Source: an uncultured Phascolarctobacterium sp.
GTDB taxonomy: Bacteria; Bacillota; Negativicutes; Acidaminococcales; Acidaminococcaceae
NCBI RefSeq assembly: GCF_905212365.1
Contig: NZ_CAJMEH010000001.1
Location: forward strand, 1-64,000
Reading direction: 5' to 3'
Length of the DNA: 64,000 bases
Shown here: in pieces, positions 32,861-42,472 of the stretch
Numbering within the stretch: position 1 is the stretch's first letter
Layout of the letters: every line of letters begins with the position of its first letter
Made by a program: the position numbers and the translations under genes
The notes under the pieces: generated by a model
What the model saw: only the letters and a program-made list of their open reading frames with translations
Database searches by the model: none
What the model was told of the DNA's origin: nothing

Positions 32861-34173
32861 ATCGACGGCGATCCCGCTATCGGCAGCTTGTGGAGAATCG
32901 TTTTGGTGCTGCTGATAGTTTTATTAAACGGCTTTTTTGTAATTGCGGAATATGGTTTGATGCGGGCGCGCAAGGGCAAGCTGGAGGAGCTTGCTCAAGG
33001 CGGGTCTTCGCGCGCGTCTTTGGCTGTGCGCGTTTTGGACAAGCAGGAAAGCTATTTGAGCGCCGTGCAGCTGGGCATTACGGCGTCCACCGTACTGCTG
33101 GGCATTTTCGGCGGCCGCTTTTTTGCGCTGCTGCTGCATGAAGGCTTGGGCCTAGAGCTGCCTTTGGCCTGGCTGGGCAGCGTACTGTTTGTTATTTTGC
33201 TGCATGTGGTCTGGGGCGAACTGGTGCCGCGGGCTTGGGCGGCGGTCAGCGGCGAACGGGCCGCTGCGGCTACGGTGTATCCGGTAATTTTTTTGCATTA
33301 TCTGCTGTATCCCTTGGTGTGGGTTTCCAGCAAGGCTTCGGCGGCGCTGCGCAGGCTGCTGCATATCGCCCGGCCGGTGGAGGACATAGCCCGCAGCGAG
33401 GACGAGCTGCGCCGCATTGTCAGCGCCAGCGAAAAGAAGGGACAGATAGACCAGCTTGAAAGCAGAATGATCGATAATGTTTTTGATTTTGCCGACCGGG
33501 TAGCCCGCGAGGTGATGGTGCCGCGGCAGGATATGATCTGCCTTTTTGTTGGCGACAGCTTAGCGGAAAATTTCGCGGCAGCCGCCACACGCGCTATCCC
33601 TTGTGCGTTGAAGATAAGGATAACGTTATCGGCACGATTCATGTGCGCGATTTGCTGACTATTGGCGGCGAGGAGCAGAATGATTTGCGGCGGCTGATGC
33701 GGCCCATCGTGGTTATTCCCGAAGCTATGCCCGTGGCCAAGGCCTTGCGCCTGATGCAGCAGCGTCATGTGCAGATGGTGCTGGTAGCTGACGAATACGG
33801 CGGCACGGCGGGACTCATTACGATGGAGGATTTAGTCGAGGAAATCGTCGGCGAAATTCAGGACGAGCATGAGGCCATGGAGCCGGAGGACGTGGTGCAG
33901 CTGGCGGACGGCGGTTACGAATTTGACGGCATGGTGCTGCTGGACGATATCGGCGAGCTTTTGCACCTGACCTTTGACGAGGCAGAGGAGGATACCATCG
34001 GCGGTTACGTCTTCGGCCTTTTGGGACGCCAGCCCCAGGTGGGCGACGCGGTGATTGTGGGAGCGTACTGCTTTAAGGTAATCGAAGCGGAGGGCTTCCG
34101 CGTGCTGCGGGTGCAGGCGGCGTCTTTGCCGGAAAAGCGTCAGAGTGCGGCTGATAAAAATAAAATTGATTGA
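32861..34173 (+). pseudogene. HlyC/CorC family transporter (CNNM-type), frameshifted
   Basis: The first frame (32861-33658) holds the DUF21/CNNM membrane domain (IVLLNGFFVIAEYGLM, LGITASTVLLGIFGG) and the linker to VMVPRQDMICLFVGDS. It then loses homology near 33585 and stops. The continuing homology, RHTRYPLCVEDKDNVIGTIHVRDLL, resumes in another frame from about 33580 and runs through both CBS motifs and the CorC_HlyC domain (DTIGGYVFGLLGRQPQVGD) to 34173. A net loss of one base (mod 3) separates them. The first frame has no normal start before TTG 32888; ATC 32861, nine bases after AGGAG, gives the family-like N-terminus DGDPAIGSLWRI. Could be a sequencing error or a real pseudogene. Confidence 0.75.
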
Positions 34174-34202
34174 CGAAGGGATTTTTCCCGAAGAAGGTTG
34201 AA

Positions 34203-34964
34203 ATGACGGACAACGAGCGGGAGCTTTTGCAGGACGAAGCGGTGGTGCTGCATGTAAGACATTGGCAGACGGCGGATAAGTATGTGGTCTGCTTTACAAA
34301 AAAATACGGCAAGCTGCGTTTTATCGCTTACGGCGCCCGTTATGTGAAAAATGTGCAGGGGCGGTTGTTACAGCCCTTCGCCTGTCTCAATATCGAGGTG
34401 CAGCAGGGACAGAAAATCGATAAGCTGCGCAGCTGCGAGCTGGTGCGGCTGCCTCAGGCCTTTGATATGCAGCAGATGGCTTACGGCGCGGTGGCGGCGG
34501 AACTTACCGCTGTGCTGACGGAGGACAGGGAGCCACAGGAGGAGCTGTACGCTTTGCTCAGGGAAACGCTGGCGACCTTAACTAAACGCAATCCGCGGCT
34601 GGTGGTGCTTTCCTTTGCTATCAAGCTGTTGGGACTGACGGGCTTTGCGCCCCAGCTGAGCCATTGCGTGGGCTGCGGCAGGGAGCTCAGCGCAGGCGAA
34701 GATGCCTGGTTCAGTCCGCTGCAGGGCGGCGCGCTGTGCGCCGATTGCCGCGCCGTTTATGCGGGGGAGGGACTGGAGCCCTGCGGCGACGGTACGCGGC
34801 GGTTGTGGCAGTGGCTGGAGCGATTGGATTTTGCCAGGCCTGCGCTCTTTGCGGTGCGCGGCGGTGATTTGATGGCGCTGGAACGGCTGCTGTATAAATT
34901 TATTTTTTTTCAGACGGACAAGCAGCTTAACAGCTTGAATTTTTTGAATCAGATGCGGCTGTAG
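34203..34964 (+). CDS. recO: DNA repair protein RecO
   Basis: 253 residues; mediator that helps load RecA onto SSB-coated DNA with RecR. The N-terminal OB fold runs through VLHVRHWQTADKYVVCFTKKYGKLRFIAYGAR (split here by the text as two parts in residues 15-50), and a zinc-finger-like CxxC...CxxC pair is at CVGCGRE and CADCRA (about 155-180). It is typical for the era-recO order. ATG 34203 after AGAAGG fits the family start; a TTG in the hlyC stop would add eleven residues. Confidence 0.92.
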   Translation: MTDNERELLQDEAVVLHVRHWQTADKYVVCFTKKYGKLRFIAYGARYVKNVQGRLLQPFACLNIEVQQGQKIDKLRSCELVRLPQAFDMQQMAYGAVAAELTAVLTEDREPQEELYALLRETLATLTKRNPRLVVLSFAIKLLGLTGFAPQLSHCVGCGRELSAGEDAWFSPLQGGALCADCRAVYAGEGLEPCGDGTRRLWQWLERLDFARPALFAVRGGDLMALERLLYKFIFFQTDKQLNSLNFLNQMRL

Positions 34965-34967
34965 CAG

Positions 34968-35052
34968 ATGCCCTTGTGGTACAACTTATACCTGGCACCC
35001 GGCGATTGGCGAGTCGAAGACGATGACAGAGCCGCGGTCGACATGGTATAAT
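34968..35052 (+). promoter_or_regulatory. Recurring promoter element, copy C, with upstream repeat modules (obg operon)
   Basis: ATGACA (35023-35028), 18-base spacer GAGCCGCGGTCGACATGG, TATAAT (35047-35052), with GCGATT (35001-35006) 16 bases before TGACAG. Upstream is ATGCCCTTGTGGTACAAC (34968-34985), the same module found after copy B1, so the modules occur in different order at the two sites. Confidence 0.7.
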
Positions 35053-35088
35053 ATTACCAGCTATAAGTAATTTTAAATCCGGCAATAG

Positions 35089-36375
<1,287 letters not shown>

Positions 36376-36391
36376 TAAGGAGCAAAGGGCT

Positions 36392-37534
36392 ATGAATGAG
36401 GGGAAGGCATACCGCGAGGCTTTGCGCAAGGCCAAACGCATTGTGGTAAAGGTTGGCACAAGTACGATTACTTACGCCAACGGCAAGCGCAATTTTAGCC
36501 AGATAGACAGACTGGCGCGGGAAATCAGCGATTTGCAGAACCAGGGCAAGGAAATGATTTTGGTATCCAGCGGTGCGGTGGCCGTGGGTGTGGACCGTTT
36601 GGGGCTGCCTGCCAAGCCGGCTACTATTCCCGGCAAGCAGGCTGCCGCCGCCGTGGGCCAGGGCGTGCTGATGCACACCTATGAAAAAATCTTTGCCGAT
36701 TACGGGCAGATTGTGGCGCAGGTACTCATTACCCGCATGGAAGCCATCGACCGCCATCGTTATACCAATTCCCGCAATACCTTTATGGAGCTGATTAAGC
36801 AGGGCGTTATCCCCGTGGTTAACGAAAACGACGTGGTGGCGCTGGACGAGCTGAAAATTGGCGACAACGATAATATGTCGGCGCTGGTGGCCGGTATTGT
36901 GGACGCCGATTTAGTTATTATTCTTTCGGATATCGACGGTTTGTACACGGCTAACCCGGCTACACACCCCGACGCCAAGCTGGTGTCCACGGTACTGGAA
37001 ATAACGCCGGAGGTAGAGGCCAGCGCCGGCGGCGTAGGCTCGGCCCGCGGCACCGGCGGCATGGCGACGAAAATTCAGGCGGCTAAGGCGGCCACTAACA
37101 GCGGCATTCAGCTGGTGATTGCCAGCGGCACGGAAAAGAACGCTATTCCGCGAATTTTGCAGGGCGAGGAACTGGGTACGCTGTTCGTCAGCCGCGAAAA
37201 CCGTTTGCAGTTCCGCAAGCGTTGGCTGGCCTTCGGCGCGCAGATTCAGGGCAGCATCGTGGTGGACGACGGCTGCGCCAAGGCTATCCGCAAGGCCGGA
37301 GGCTGCAGTATTCTGCCCGCAGGCGTGTACGAGGTGGTGGGCAGCTTCCAGACAGGCAGCACCGTCAGCGTTATCGATAGGGAGGGCCACGAGCTGGCCC
37401 GCGGTTTGGTGCATTATACTTCGGAGGAGCTGGCGAAAATCAAAGGCTGTAAGTCCGGCGATATCGCCAATATTTTAGGTCATAAAAATTATGACGAGGT
37501 CATTCACCGCGACGATCTCGTTATCCTGCAATAA
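36392..37534 (+). CDS. proB: Glutamate 5-kinase
   Basis: 380 residues; phosphorylates glutamate, first step of proline synthesis. The amino acid kinase domain shows VVKVGTSTITYANGKRN near 11-27, SSGAVAVGVDRLG near 53, NENDVVALDELKIGDNDNMSALVA near 146-170 and SDIDGLY, and a C-terminal PUA domain (about 280-380) as in the E. coli enzyme, the form subject to proline feedback inhibition. ATG follows AAGGAG. It lies 16 bases after obg and 21 before proA. Confidence 0.96.
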   Translation: MNEGKAYREALRKAKRIVVKVGTSTITYANGKRNFSQIDRLAREISDLQNQGKEMILVSSGAVAVGVDRLGLPAKPATIPGKQAAAAVGQGVLMHTYEKIFADYGQIVAQVLITRMEAIDRHRYTNSRNTFMELIKQGVIPVVNENDVVALDELKIGDNDNMSALVAGIVDADLVIILSDIDGLYTANPATHPDAKLVSTVLEITPEVEASAGGVGSARGTGGMATKIQAAKAATNSGIQLVIASGTEKNAIPRILQGEELGTLFVSRENRLQFRKRWLAFGAQIQGSIVVDDGCAKAIRKAGGCSILPAGVYEVVGSFQTGSTVSVIDREGHELARGLVHYTSEELAKIKGCKSGDIANILGHKNYDEVIHRDDLVILQ

Positions 37535-37555
37535 ATTTGAAGGTGGGCGACGCAG

Positions 37556-38812
37556 ATGGAAACTTATGAATTAGTAAAGAGCAAGGCTCAGGCGGCGAAA
37601 AAGGCTGCGGCTAAGCTGGCCGTAGCGGGAACCGCCGTAAAGAATAAAGCGCTGCTGGCGATGGCGGCGGCTTTGGAAAAAGGCTGTGTGGAAATTTTAG
37701 CGGCTAATGAAAAAGATATGGAAGCGGCGCGGGCTAAAGGCATGCGCAGTTCCATGCTGGACCGTTTGCAGCTGACGGAAGCGCGTATCGCCGGTATGGC
37801 CGACGGCTTGCGTCAGGTGGCGGCGCTGCCCGACCCGGTGGGCAACGTAGTGGACGGCAAAACTTTGCCTAACGGTTTGCAGATCACTAAGGTGCGCATG
37901 CCCTTGGGCGTTATCGGCATTATTTACGAAGCCCGTCCCAATGTAACGGCGGACGCTGCGGGGCTGTGCCTGAAATCAGGCAACGCCGTAATTTTGAAGG
38001 GCGGCAGTGAGGCCATGGAATCCAATAAGACGGTGGCGTCCGTGTTGGCGCAGGCTGCGGAAGCGGCGGGGCTGCCGGGTGGAGCCATTCAGTTTATCGA
38101 CACCAGCGACCGTCAGGCCGTCAGCGATTTAATCCATCTTAACGGTTTGGTGGACGTGGTCATTCCCCGCGGCGGCGCAGGCCTGATTAAGACCGTGGTG
38201 ATGAACGCTACCGTTCCGGTTATCGAAACCGGCGCAGGCGTGTGCCATACCTATGTGGACGCCAGCGCCGATGTGGAGATGGCGGTGAAGATTGCTTTCA
38301 ACGCTAAGGTGCAGCGTCCTTCCGTATGCAACGCTATGGAAACGCTGCTGGTACACCGCAATATTGCGGAGCGTTTTTTGCCCGCCATGCTGGCGCAGTA
38401 TAAAGCGGCGGGCGTAGAAATCCGCGGCGACGCAGGGGTGCAGGCAATGGACGGCGCCGTAGTGCCTGCCAGCGAAGAGGATTGGTCTACGGAGTACGGC
38501 GATTTGCGCTTGTCCGTAAAAATTGTCGCTTCCATCGAGGAGGCTATGGAGCATATTGCCCGCTACGGCACGGGCCACAGCGAATGTATCGTGACCAATG
38601 ATTACAGCCAGGCGCAGCTGTTCCAGAAAACGGTGGACGCAGCGGCAGTGTACGTCAACGCCTCTACTCGCTTTACCGACGGCAACGAGTTTGGCTTCGG
38701 CGCGGAAATCGGCATCAGCACGCAGAAGCTGCACGCCCGCGGGCCTATGGCTTTGCCGGAGCTGACTTCGACGAAGTATCTTATCTGCGGCAGCGGTCAG
38801 GTACGCGAATAG
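37556..38812 (+). CDS. proA: Glutamate-5-semialdehyde dehydrogenase (gamma-glutamyl phosphate reductase)
   Basis: 418 residues; reduces glutamyl phosphate with NADPH in the second proline step. Motifs: GVIGIIYEARPNVTADAA near 120, LKGGSEAMESNK near 147, IPRGGAGLIK near 205, the active cysteine near 258 in QRPSVCNAMETLL, and FTDGNEFGFGAEIGIST near 380. Full length and intact. It closes the obg operon; a 16-codon frame and terminator follow. No proC is in the window. Confidence 0.96.
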   Translation: METYELVKSKAQAAKKAAAKLAVAGTAVKNKALLAMAAALEKGCVEILAANEKDMEAARAKGMRSSMLDRLQLTEARIAGMADGLRQVAALPDPVGNVVDGKTLPNGLQITKVRMPLGVIGIIYEARPNVTADAAGLCLKSGNAVILKGGSEAMESNKTVASVLAQAAEAAGLPGGAIQFIDTSDRQAVSDLIHLNGLVDVVIPRGGAGLIKTVVMNATVPVIETGAGVCHTYVDASADVEMAVKIAFNAKVQRPSVCNAMETLLVHRNIAERFLPAMLAQYKAAGVEIRGDAGVQAMDGAVVPASEEDWSTEYGDLRLSVKIVASIEEAMEHIARYGTGHSECIVTNDYSQAQLFQKTVDAAAVYVNASTRFTDGNEFGFGAEIGISTQKLHARGPMALPELTSTKYLICGSGQVRE

Positions 38813-38826
38813 AAAGGGGCACGATT

Positions 38827-38877
38827 ATGCAGAAGAAAGAATTAGAAATAATTTTGCAGAATCTGACTGCGCAATAG
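38827..38877 (+). CDS. Possible 16-residue peptide or remnant gene start after proA
   Basis: ATG 38827 follows GAAAGGGG with good spacing and encodes MQKKELEIILQNLTAQ before TAG. It is either a truncated gene start left behind after proA or a chance frame. No homology is recognised. Confidence 0.2.
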   Translation: MQKKELEIILQNLTAQ

Positions 38878-38937
38878 ATGATTTTCACAAGAGCCGTTTT
38901 ATAAAATGAAAGGAAAGGGTGAATTTTATAACGTAGT

Positions 38938-38972
38938 AAACGGCGGGACGGTGCGTTCGTCCCGCCGTTTTT
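38938..38972 (+). terminator. Terminator of the obg-proBA operon
   Basis: AAACGGCGGGACG/CGTCCCGCCGTTT (38938-38950 and 38958-38970) with a 7-base loop, then TTAATTTTT. Confidence 0.88.
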
Positions 38973-39004
38973 AATTTTTGTTACAGAATTAAGATTGAAT
39001 TTTT

Positions 39005-39586
39005 TCAGAAAAATAAGGATACCGCGCAGTATAACAGCAGCAGCGCCATAACGCAATTAACGGCTTGGGGATGCCGGGCAAAAAATTTGCAGAAGGCGGA
39101 ACCAAACAATGCCCATACGTAAGTGCCGGAAGCTCCGATGACTGTCAAAATAATGGTAAAGCAAATTAAAGCGGCCGGGGAATGAAATACGGGCAGGACG
39201 TAAAGGGACATGGCGGTAATCGCATAAATGTAAATTTTTGGATTCATAAATTGCAATACCATTCCGGCAAGGAAGCTGGCTTCATTATTGTTTTTCATTT
39301 TCAAATCAGAAGATGTTTTCCAGACCTTCCACGCAAGGTACGCCATGTAAGCCGCTCCTGCAAGCTGCATAAAGATTTTGACCTTTGGAAGCGCGGTATA
39401 TAAAGCTGAGCTAAAGGCTGCGCAGAGGCTCATAACAATAAAAAAGCCTGCGGTAATTCCTAAATTGAAGCGATAGCTTCTTCTGAATCCCAAGCGCGCC
39501 GCATTGTTCATGGACAGAAGATTATTGGCCCCCGGTGTGTAAGCGGTAATAAAACAATAGATTAAAAAATCAGATACAGGAAACAT
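39005..39586 (-). CDS. LysE family amino acid exporter
   Basis: 193 residues with six predicted helices. The LysE/RhtB motif is seen as ITAYTPGANNLLSMNNAARLGFRRS near 14-38 (the G..N/P.... G...G region) and MNPKIYIYAITA near 112, which matches the conserved NPK of the family. Export of an amino acid or related compound is expected. ATG 39586 follows GAGGTG. It is divergent from an XRE-cupin regulator that probably controls it. Confidence 0.88.
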   Translation of the reverse strand: MFPVSDFLIYCFITAYTPGANNLLSMNNAARLGFRRSYRFNLGITAGFFIVMSLCAAFSSALYTALPKVKIFMQLAGAAYMAYLAWKVWKTSSDLKMKNNNEASFLAGMVLQFMNPKIYIYAITAMSLYVLPVFHSPAALICFTIILTVIGASGTYVWALFGSAFCKFFARHPQAVNCVMALLLLYCAVSLFF

Positions 39587-39728
39587 GTTAATCACCTCGT
39601 ACGAAAATTTAATTGCGCATCACAGCAGTCGGGACGATAGCTGCAATTACAGGCCGCAGGCAAGCATTGAAAATTTTTTTGCATTGCGTCGAATGCCGTA
39701 TCAGTCAACTGCTGTTAGGCATAGATTG

Positions 39729-39826
39729 GTGCGCATAGTTCTTTACAAGCTAAAAATAAAATTATATAATATAACAAACGGTGCGATATATCACATTGTG
39801 TGCGATTTAATGATATAATAAGTGCG
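39729..39826. promoter_or_regulatory. GTGCG repeats in the lysE / xre-cupin control region
   Basis: GTGCG occurs at 39729, 39781, 39800 and 39822, the last three as GTGCGATAT, GTGCGATTTA and GTGCGCTATAT around the regulator's promoter and a second TATAAT (39814). They may be operator half-sites for the divergent XRE-cupin regulator. Confidence 0.35.
39742..39770 (+). promoter_or_regulatory. Promoter of the xre-cupin gene
   Basis: TTTACA, 17 bases, TATAAT, about 90 bases before the GTG start, within the GTGCG repeat region. Confidence 0.6.
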
Positions 39827-39858
39827 CTATATTGTCAATAGAGAGGAGTAAATTTTTT

Positions 39859-40410
39859 GTGGATACGATGAATATGATTGTTGCCAAAAATATTAAGCGT
39901 CTTAGGGAAGAAAATAAATTGAGCATGGACGAATTGGCAAAATTAAGCGGCGTCAGCAAAAGTATGCTGGCCCAAATTGAACGCGGCGAGGGCAACCCGA
40001 CGATTTCTACGTTATGGAAATTATCCAACGGAATGAAGGTGCCGTTCGACGCTTTGACGGTTCGACCCAAAGTTCCCTATGAAATTGTTAAAACCTCTGA
40101 AATACAGCCGCTTTTAGAGGACGGCGGCAAGGTAAAAAATTATTCTATTTTTCCGGATGATGAAAACCGCAGATTTGCCGTTTATTACCTGGAATTAGAG
40201 CCGGGCAGCTATTTGCAGTCCGAGCCGCATCTTCGGGGGACGACGGAATTTATTACTATTTTTTGCGGAACGCTGGAAATAGAAGCGGGAGATAAACGCT
40301 TTTCCGTAACTAAAGGCGAGAGCATACGCTTCAAGGGCGATACGAGGCATTCCTATCGCAATATTGGAGCTGAAACCACTATTCTGCATATGATTTTGTA
40401 TAATCCATGA
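39859..40410 (+). CDS. XRE family HTH regulator with cupin domain
   Basis: 183 residues. An N-terminal Cro/CI helix-turn-helix (IKRLREENKLSMDELAKLSGVSKSMLAQIERGEGNP, residues 10-45 described in full by its positions) is followed by a linker and a C-terminal cupin_2 domain (about 95-180) with EPHLRGTTEFITIFCGTLEI and RFKGDTRHSYRN. This layout (as in PuuR) usually senses a small metabolite. It probably regulates itself and the divergent LysE exporter. GTG 39859 is ten bases from AGGAG; ATG 39868 and 39874 are alternatives. Confidence 0.87.
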   Translation: MDTMNMIVAKNIKRLREENKLSMDELAKLSGVSKSMLAQIERGEGNPTISTLWKLSNGMKVPFDALTVRPKVPYEIVKTSEIQPLLEDGGKVKNYSIFPDDENRRFAVYYLELEPGSYLQSEPHLRGTTEFITIFCGTLEIEAGDKRFSVTKGESIRFKGDTRHSYRNIGAETTILHMILYNP

Positions 40411-40615
40411 GCGGGCGTTTGGCGAAGGCGCTTGTTCTGAGCAATTTATATTGGCGCGAAAGCCTTGGCGTCAGTACGTTTTCGCCTGCGCTAAAATTCA
40501 CATTTTTATTGCTATTTACCGGCTTTGGGTATATGCTTTAGCTGTGAAATTTGATATAATTATTAAGATTAAAAATGGAATAGTGTTGTTACACGTTAAA
40601 GATGGAGGGAATACT

Positions 40616-41122
40616 TTGGAAGAAATCTATCGTGAGGAATCCAGTACCGGTTTTGAAAGGAAAATTTTTGCGGGAGCTGCGCTTATCCTTATCGGCTGCC
40701 TGTTCGTTTACGAATGGCAGGGCCTTCAGGAAAGCCGGCGCTTTAACCTTTTGGGCTGGGGCATGGATTTTGTTTTGCTGGCGCTGTGGGTTTGGCGCGT
40801 GGCCTTTAAGTATACGCTGATTCTGTATAAGGATAAACGCTTGGAGGTCGTGACCAGCGGCTTGGGCTTTATCAAGCACAGCTATTTTGTGGATTTAACG
40901 CGTACCGAAAGCTTTACGGACAAATACGTCAAGAGCTTTTTCCGCAAGACGAAAATCAGCCATTATATTCATCGTTACAATTCTTTGGACAATAATCCCC
41001 AACGTTTATTAGTATTTACTGAAGGCAAAAAAAATAAGCTGGCCGGGCTGCTGTTTAAGTGCAGCGATAAATTTATTCAGCAGCTGCGCAGACAAATGCC
41101 GGACAAATTCATTCAGCTTTAA
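40616..41122 (+). CDS. Uncharacterised membrane protein (PH-like C-terminus)
   Basis: 168 residues starting at TTG 40616, seven bases after GGAGGG; an upstream frame is open but without ribosome sites. Two helices lie near 18-37 (IFAGAALILIGCLFVYEW) and 50-68 (GMDFVLLALWVWRVAF), then a soluble part (YKDKRLEVVTSGLGFIKHSYFVDLTRTESF) that looks like a PH-type beta domain following a membrane hairpin. I do not recognise a named family. It is the first of three small membrane-protein genes in a row before maf. Confidence 0.6.
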   Translation: MEEIYREESSTGFERKIFAGAALILIGCLFVYEWQGLQESRRFNLLGWGMDFVLLALWVWRVAFKYTLILYKDKRLEVVTSGLGFIKHSYFVDLTRTESFTDKYVKSFFRKTKISHYIHRYNSLDNNPQRLLVFTEGKKNKLAGLLFKCSDKFIQQLRRQMPDKFIQL

Positions 41123-41144
41123 TTACGGTAGGAGGTTTTAGTTT

Positions 41145-41435
41145 ATGGAAGGCTTGGAAAACGTAGCGCCTGTGGCCATTTGCTCCCGGGTTATGCAGGT
41201 TTTTTTCGGCGCGTTTGCGTATATTTATCTTGTGGCTAAGCTGGTAGGGCCGGATAATAAGCTGGCCTGGTTCAGAAAACGCAAAAAATATACCTTCTTT
41301 AACCGCCGCGGTATTTTCGGCGAGGATATCAATTTCGGTTATCCCGTCTGCTGGCAGGGCGTGCTGGTATTCTTTGCTATTTACGGCGTGGTTTTCGGCT
41401 TTGGCTACTGGTATGTTTTTGTGCATGCATATTGA
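41145..41435 (+). CDS. Small hypothetical membrane protein
   Basis: 96 residues with an N-terminal helix (VFFGAFAYIYLVAKLV) and a C-terminal one (GVLVFFAIYGVVFGFGYWYVF), separated by a basic loop WFRKRKKYTFFNRRG. AGGAGG precedes ATG 41145. No family recognised. Sits 22 bases after the previous membrane gene, 21 before the RseC-like gene. Confidence 0.6.
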   Translation: MEGLENVAPVAICSRVMQVFFGAFAYIYLVAKLVGPDNKLAWFRKRKKYTFFNRRGIFGEDINFGYPVCWQGVLVFFAIYGVVFGFGYWYVFVHAY

Positions 41436-41456
41436 TAAAGGAAGGGTTTGTAGCGC

Positions 41457-41882
41457 ATGACTGAAATTAGAGGTATAGTTGTAAAGAAGCACGGCGAAAG
41501 AGCCGAGGTCAAGGTTGATAAAACGGAAAGCGAGCTTACGGGCCTGCCTAAGTACCTTGATTGCTGGAATCCCGTGGGCGCCAAGGCAGGGGATATCGTT
41601 GGCGCCGAATATCGCGATATGGACGAAACCAAGGCTAAGCTGATTATGTACGGTCTGCCTCTTGGCGGCGTGCTGGCCGGCGTGGCTTTTGGCAATAGCC
41701 TGGCGACCTTTTTCCATATGGATAAGCTGCCCTTTATTGCCGGCGGCGTGGTGCTGTGGCTGATAGTAACCGTAAGCTACGCCCGCATTTTCCGACGCGA
41801 CGCTGTGCGTCAGGGACGGCAGCCTGTAATTTTTGAAATTCAGGCCGAGGAAATGGTTATCGATATGAGCAGGAAGAGCTAG
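41457..41882 (+). CDS. RseC/MucC-like membrane protein
   Basis: 141 residues. The N-terminus GIVVKKHGERAEVKVDKTES and NPVGAKAGDIVGAEY match the beta domain of RseC/MucC proteins, followed by two helices (KLIMYGLPLGGVLAGVAFG, LPFIAGGVVLWLIVTV). The cysteines that mark the RseC domain are mostly missing; one remains at YLDCWN. RseC proteins modulate sigma-E or SoxR reduction in Proteobacteria; in Negativicutes related proteins sit with Rnf or, as here, with elongasome genes, and the role is unknown. Confidence 0.65.
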   Translation: MTEIRGIVVKKHGERAEVKVDKTESELTGLPKYLDCWNPVGAKAGDIVGAEYRDMDETKAKLIMYGLPLGGVLAGVAFGNSLATFFHMDKLPFIAGGVVLWLIVTVSYARIFRRDAVRQGRQPVIFEIQAEEMVIDMSRKS

Positions 41883-41893
41883 AACGGAGCGTA

Positions 41894-42472
41894 ATGATGC
41901 AGGTGGTTTTAGCTTCGGCTTCACCGCGCAGGCTGGCCTTGCTGGAGCAGGTCGGCGTCCGCGTGCAGGTTTGCCCCGCAGATTTTGCGGAGGCTGACGG
42001 CAAAGCGGCGGAGGCGCGGCATGTGGCCGTGAATAATGCCCGCGGCAAATGCCGTGCGGTGGCGGCGGCGCAGGGGGACGCTGTTCCCGTGGTCGCAGCG
42101 GATACGATAGTCGTTATCGACGAGGATATTTTGGGCAACCCTGCCGATGCTGCGGCAGCGGAGGCTATGCTGAACCGTTTATCCGGTCGCAGCCATACGG
42201 TGATTACCGGCGTGGCGGTGCGTTACCGCGGACGGGAGCTGTATAAAGACTGCGCTACCAGCGTGCTTTTCCGCAGGCTGAGCGCACAGGAAATCCGGGA
42301 GTATGTCGCTACGGGCGAGCCTCTGGATAAAGCGGGCGCTTATGGTATTCAGGGCAGGGGCGCGCTGCTGGTAGAAAAAATCGACGGCTGCTACAATAAT
42401 GTAGTAGGACTGCCCTTGACCATGCTGTACGAAATGTTTAAGGAATTGGGAGCCGACATGACTGGTGATTAA
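41894..42472 (+). CDS. maf: Maf family nucleotide pyrophosphatase
   Basis: 192 residues; hydrolyses non-canonical nucleoside triphosphates such as dTTP/UTP analogues. ASASPRRLALLEQVG near 7-21 and AADTIVVIDEDILGNP near 73-88 (catalytic aspartate) plus SGRSHTVITGVAV and GEPLDKAGAYGIQGRG near 145-160 are all family motifs. ATG 41894 or 41897 follow GGAG. It overlaps radC, as in many Firmicutes where maf-radC-mreB form a cluster. Confidence 0.93.
   Translation: MMQVVLASASPRRLALLEQVGVRVQVCPADFAEADGKAAEARHVAVNNARGKCRAVAAAQGDAVPVVAADTIVVIDEDILGNPADAAAAEAMLNRLSGRSHTVITGVAVRYRGRELYKDCATSVLFRRLSAQEIREYVATGEPLDKAGAYGIQGRGALLVEKIDGCYNNVVGLPLTMLYEMFKELGADMTGD

Noticed and set aside
33540..33660. Programmed frameshift in hlyC
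   Set aside because: No slippery heptamer or downstream pseudoknot is evident, and the family does not use frameshifting; a mutation or sequence error is simpler.
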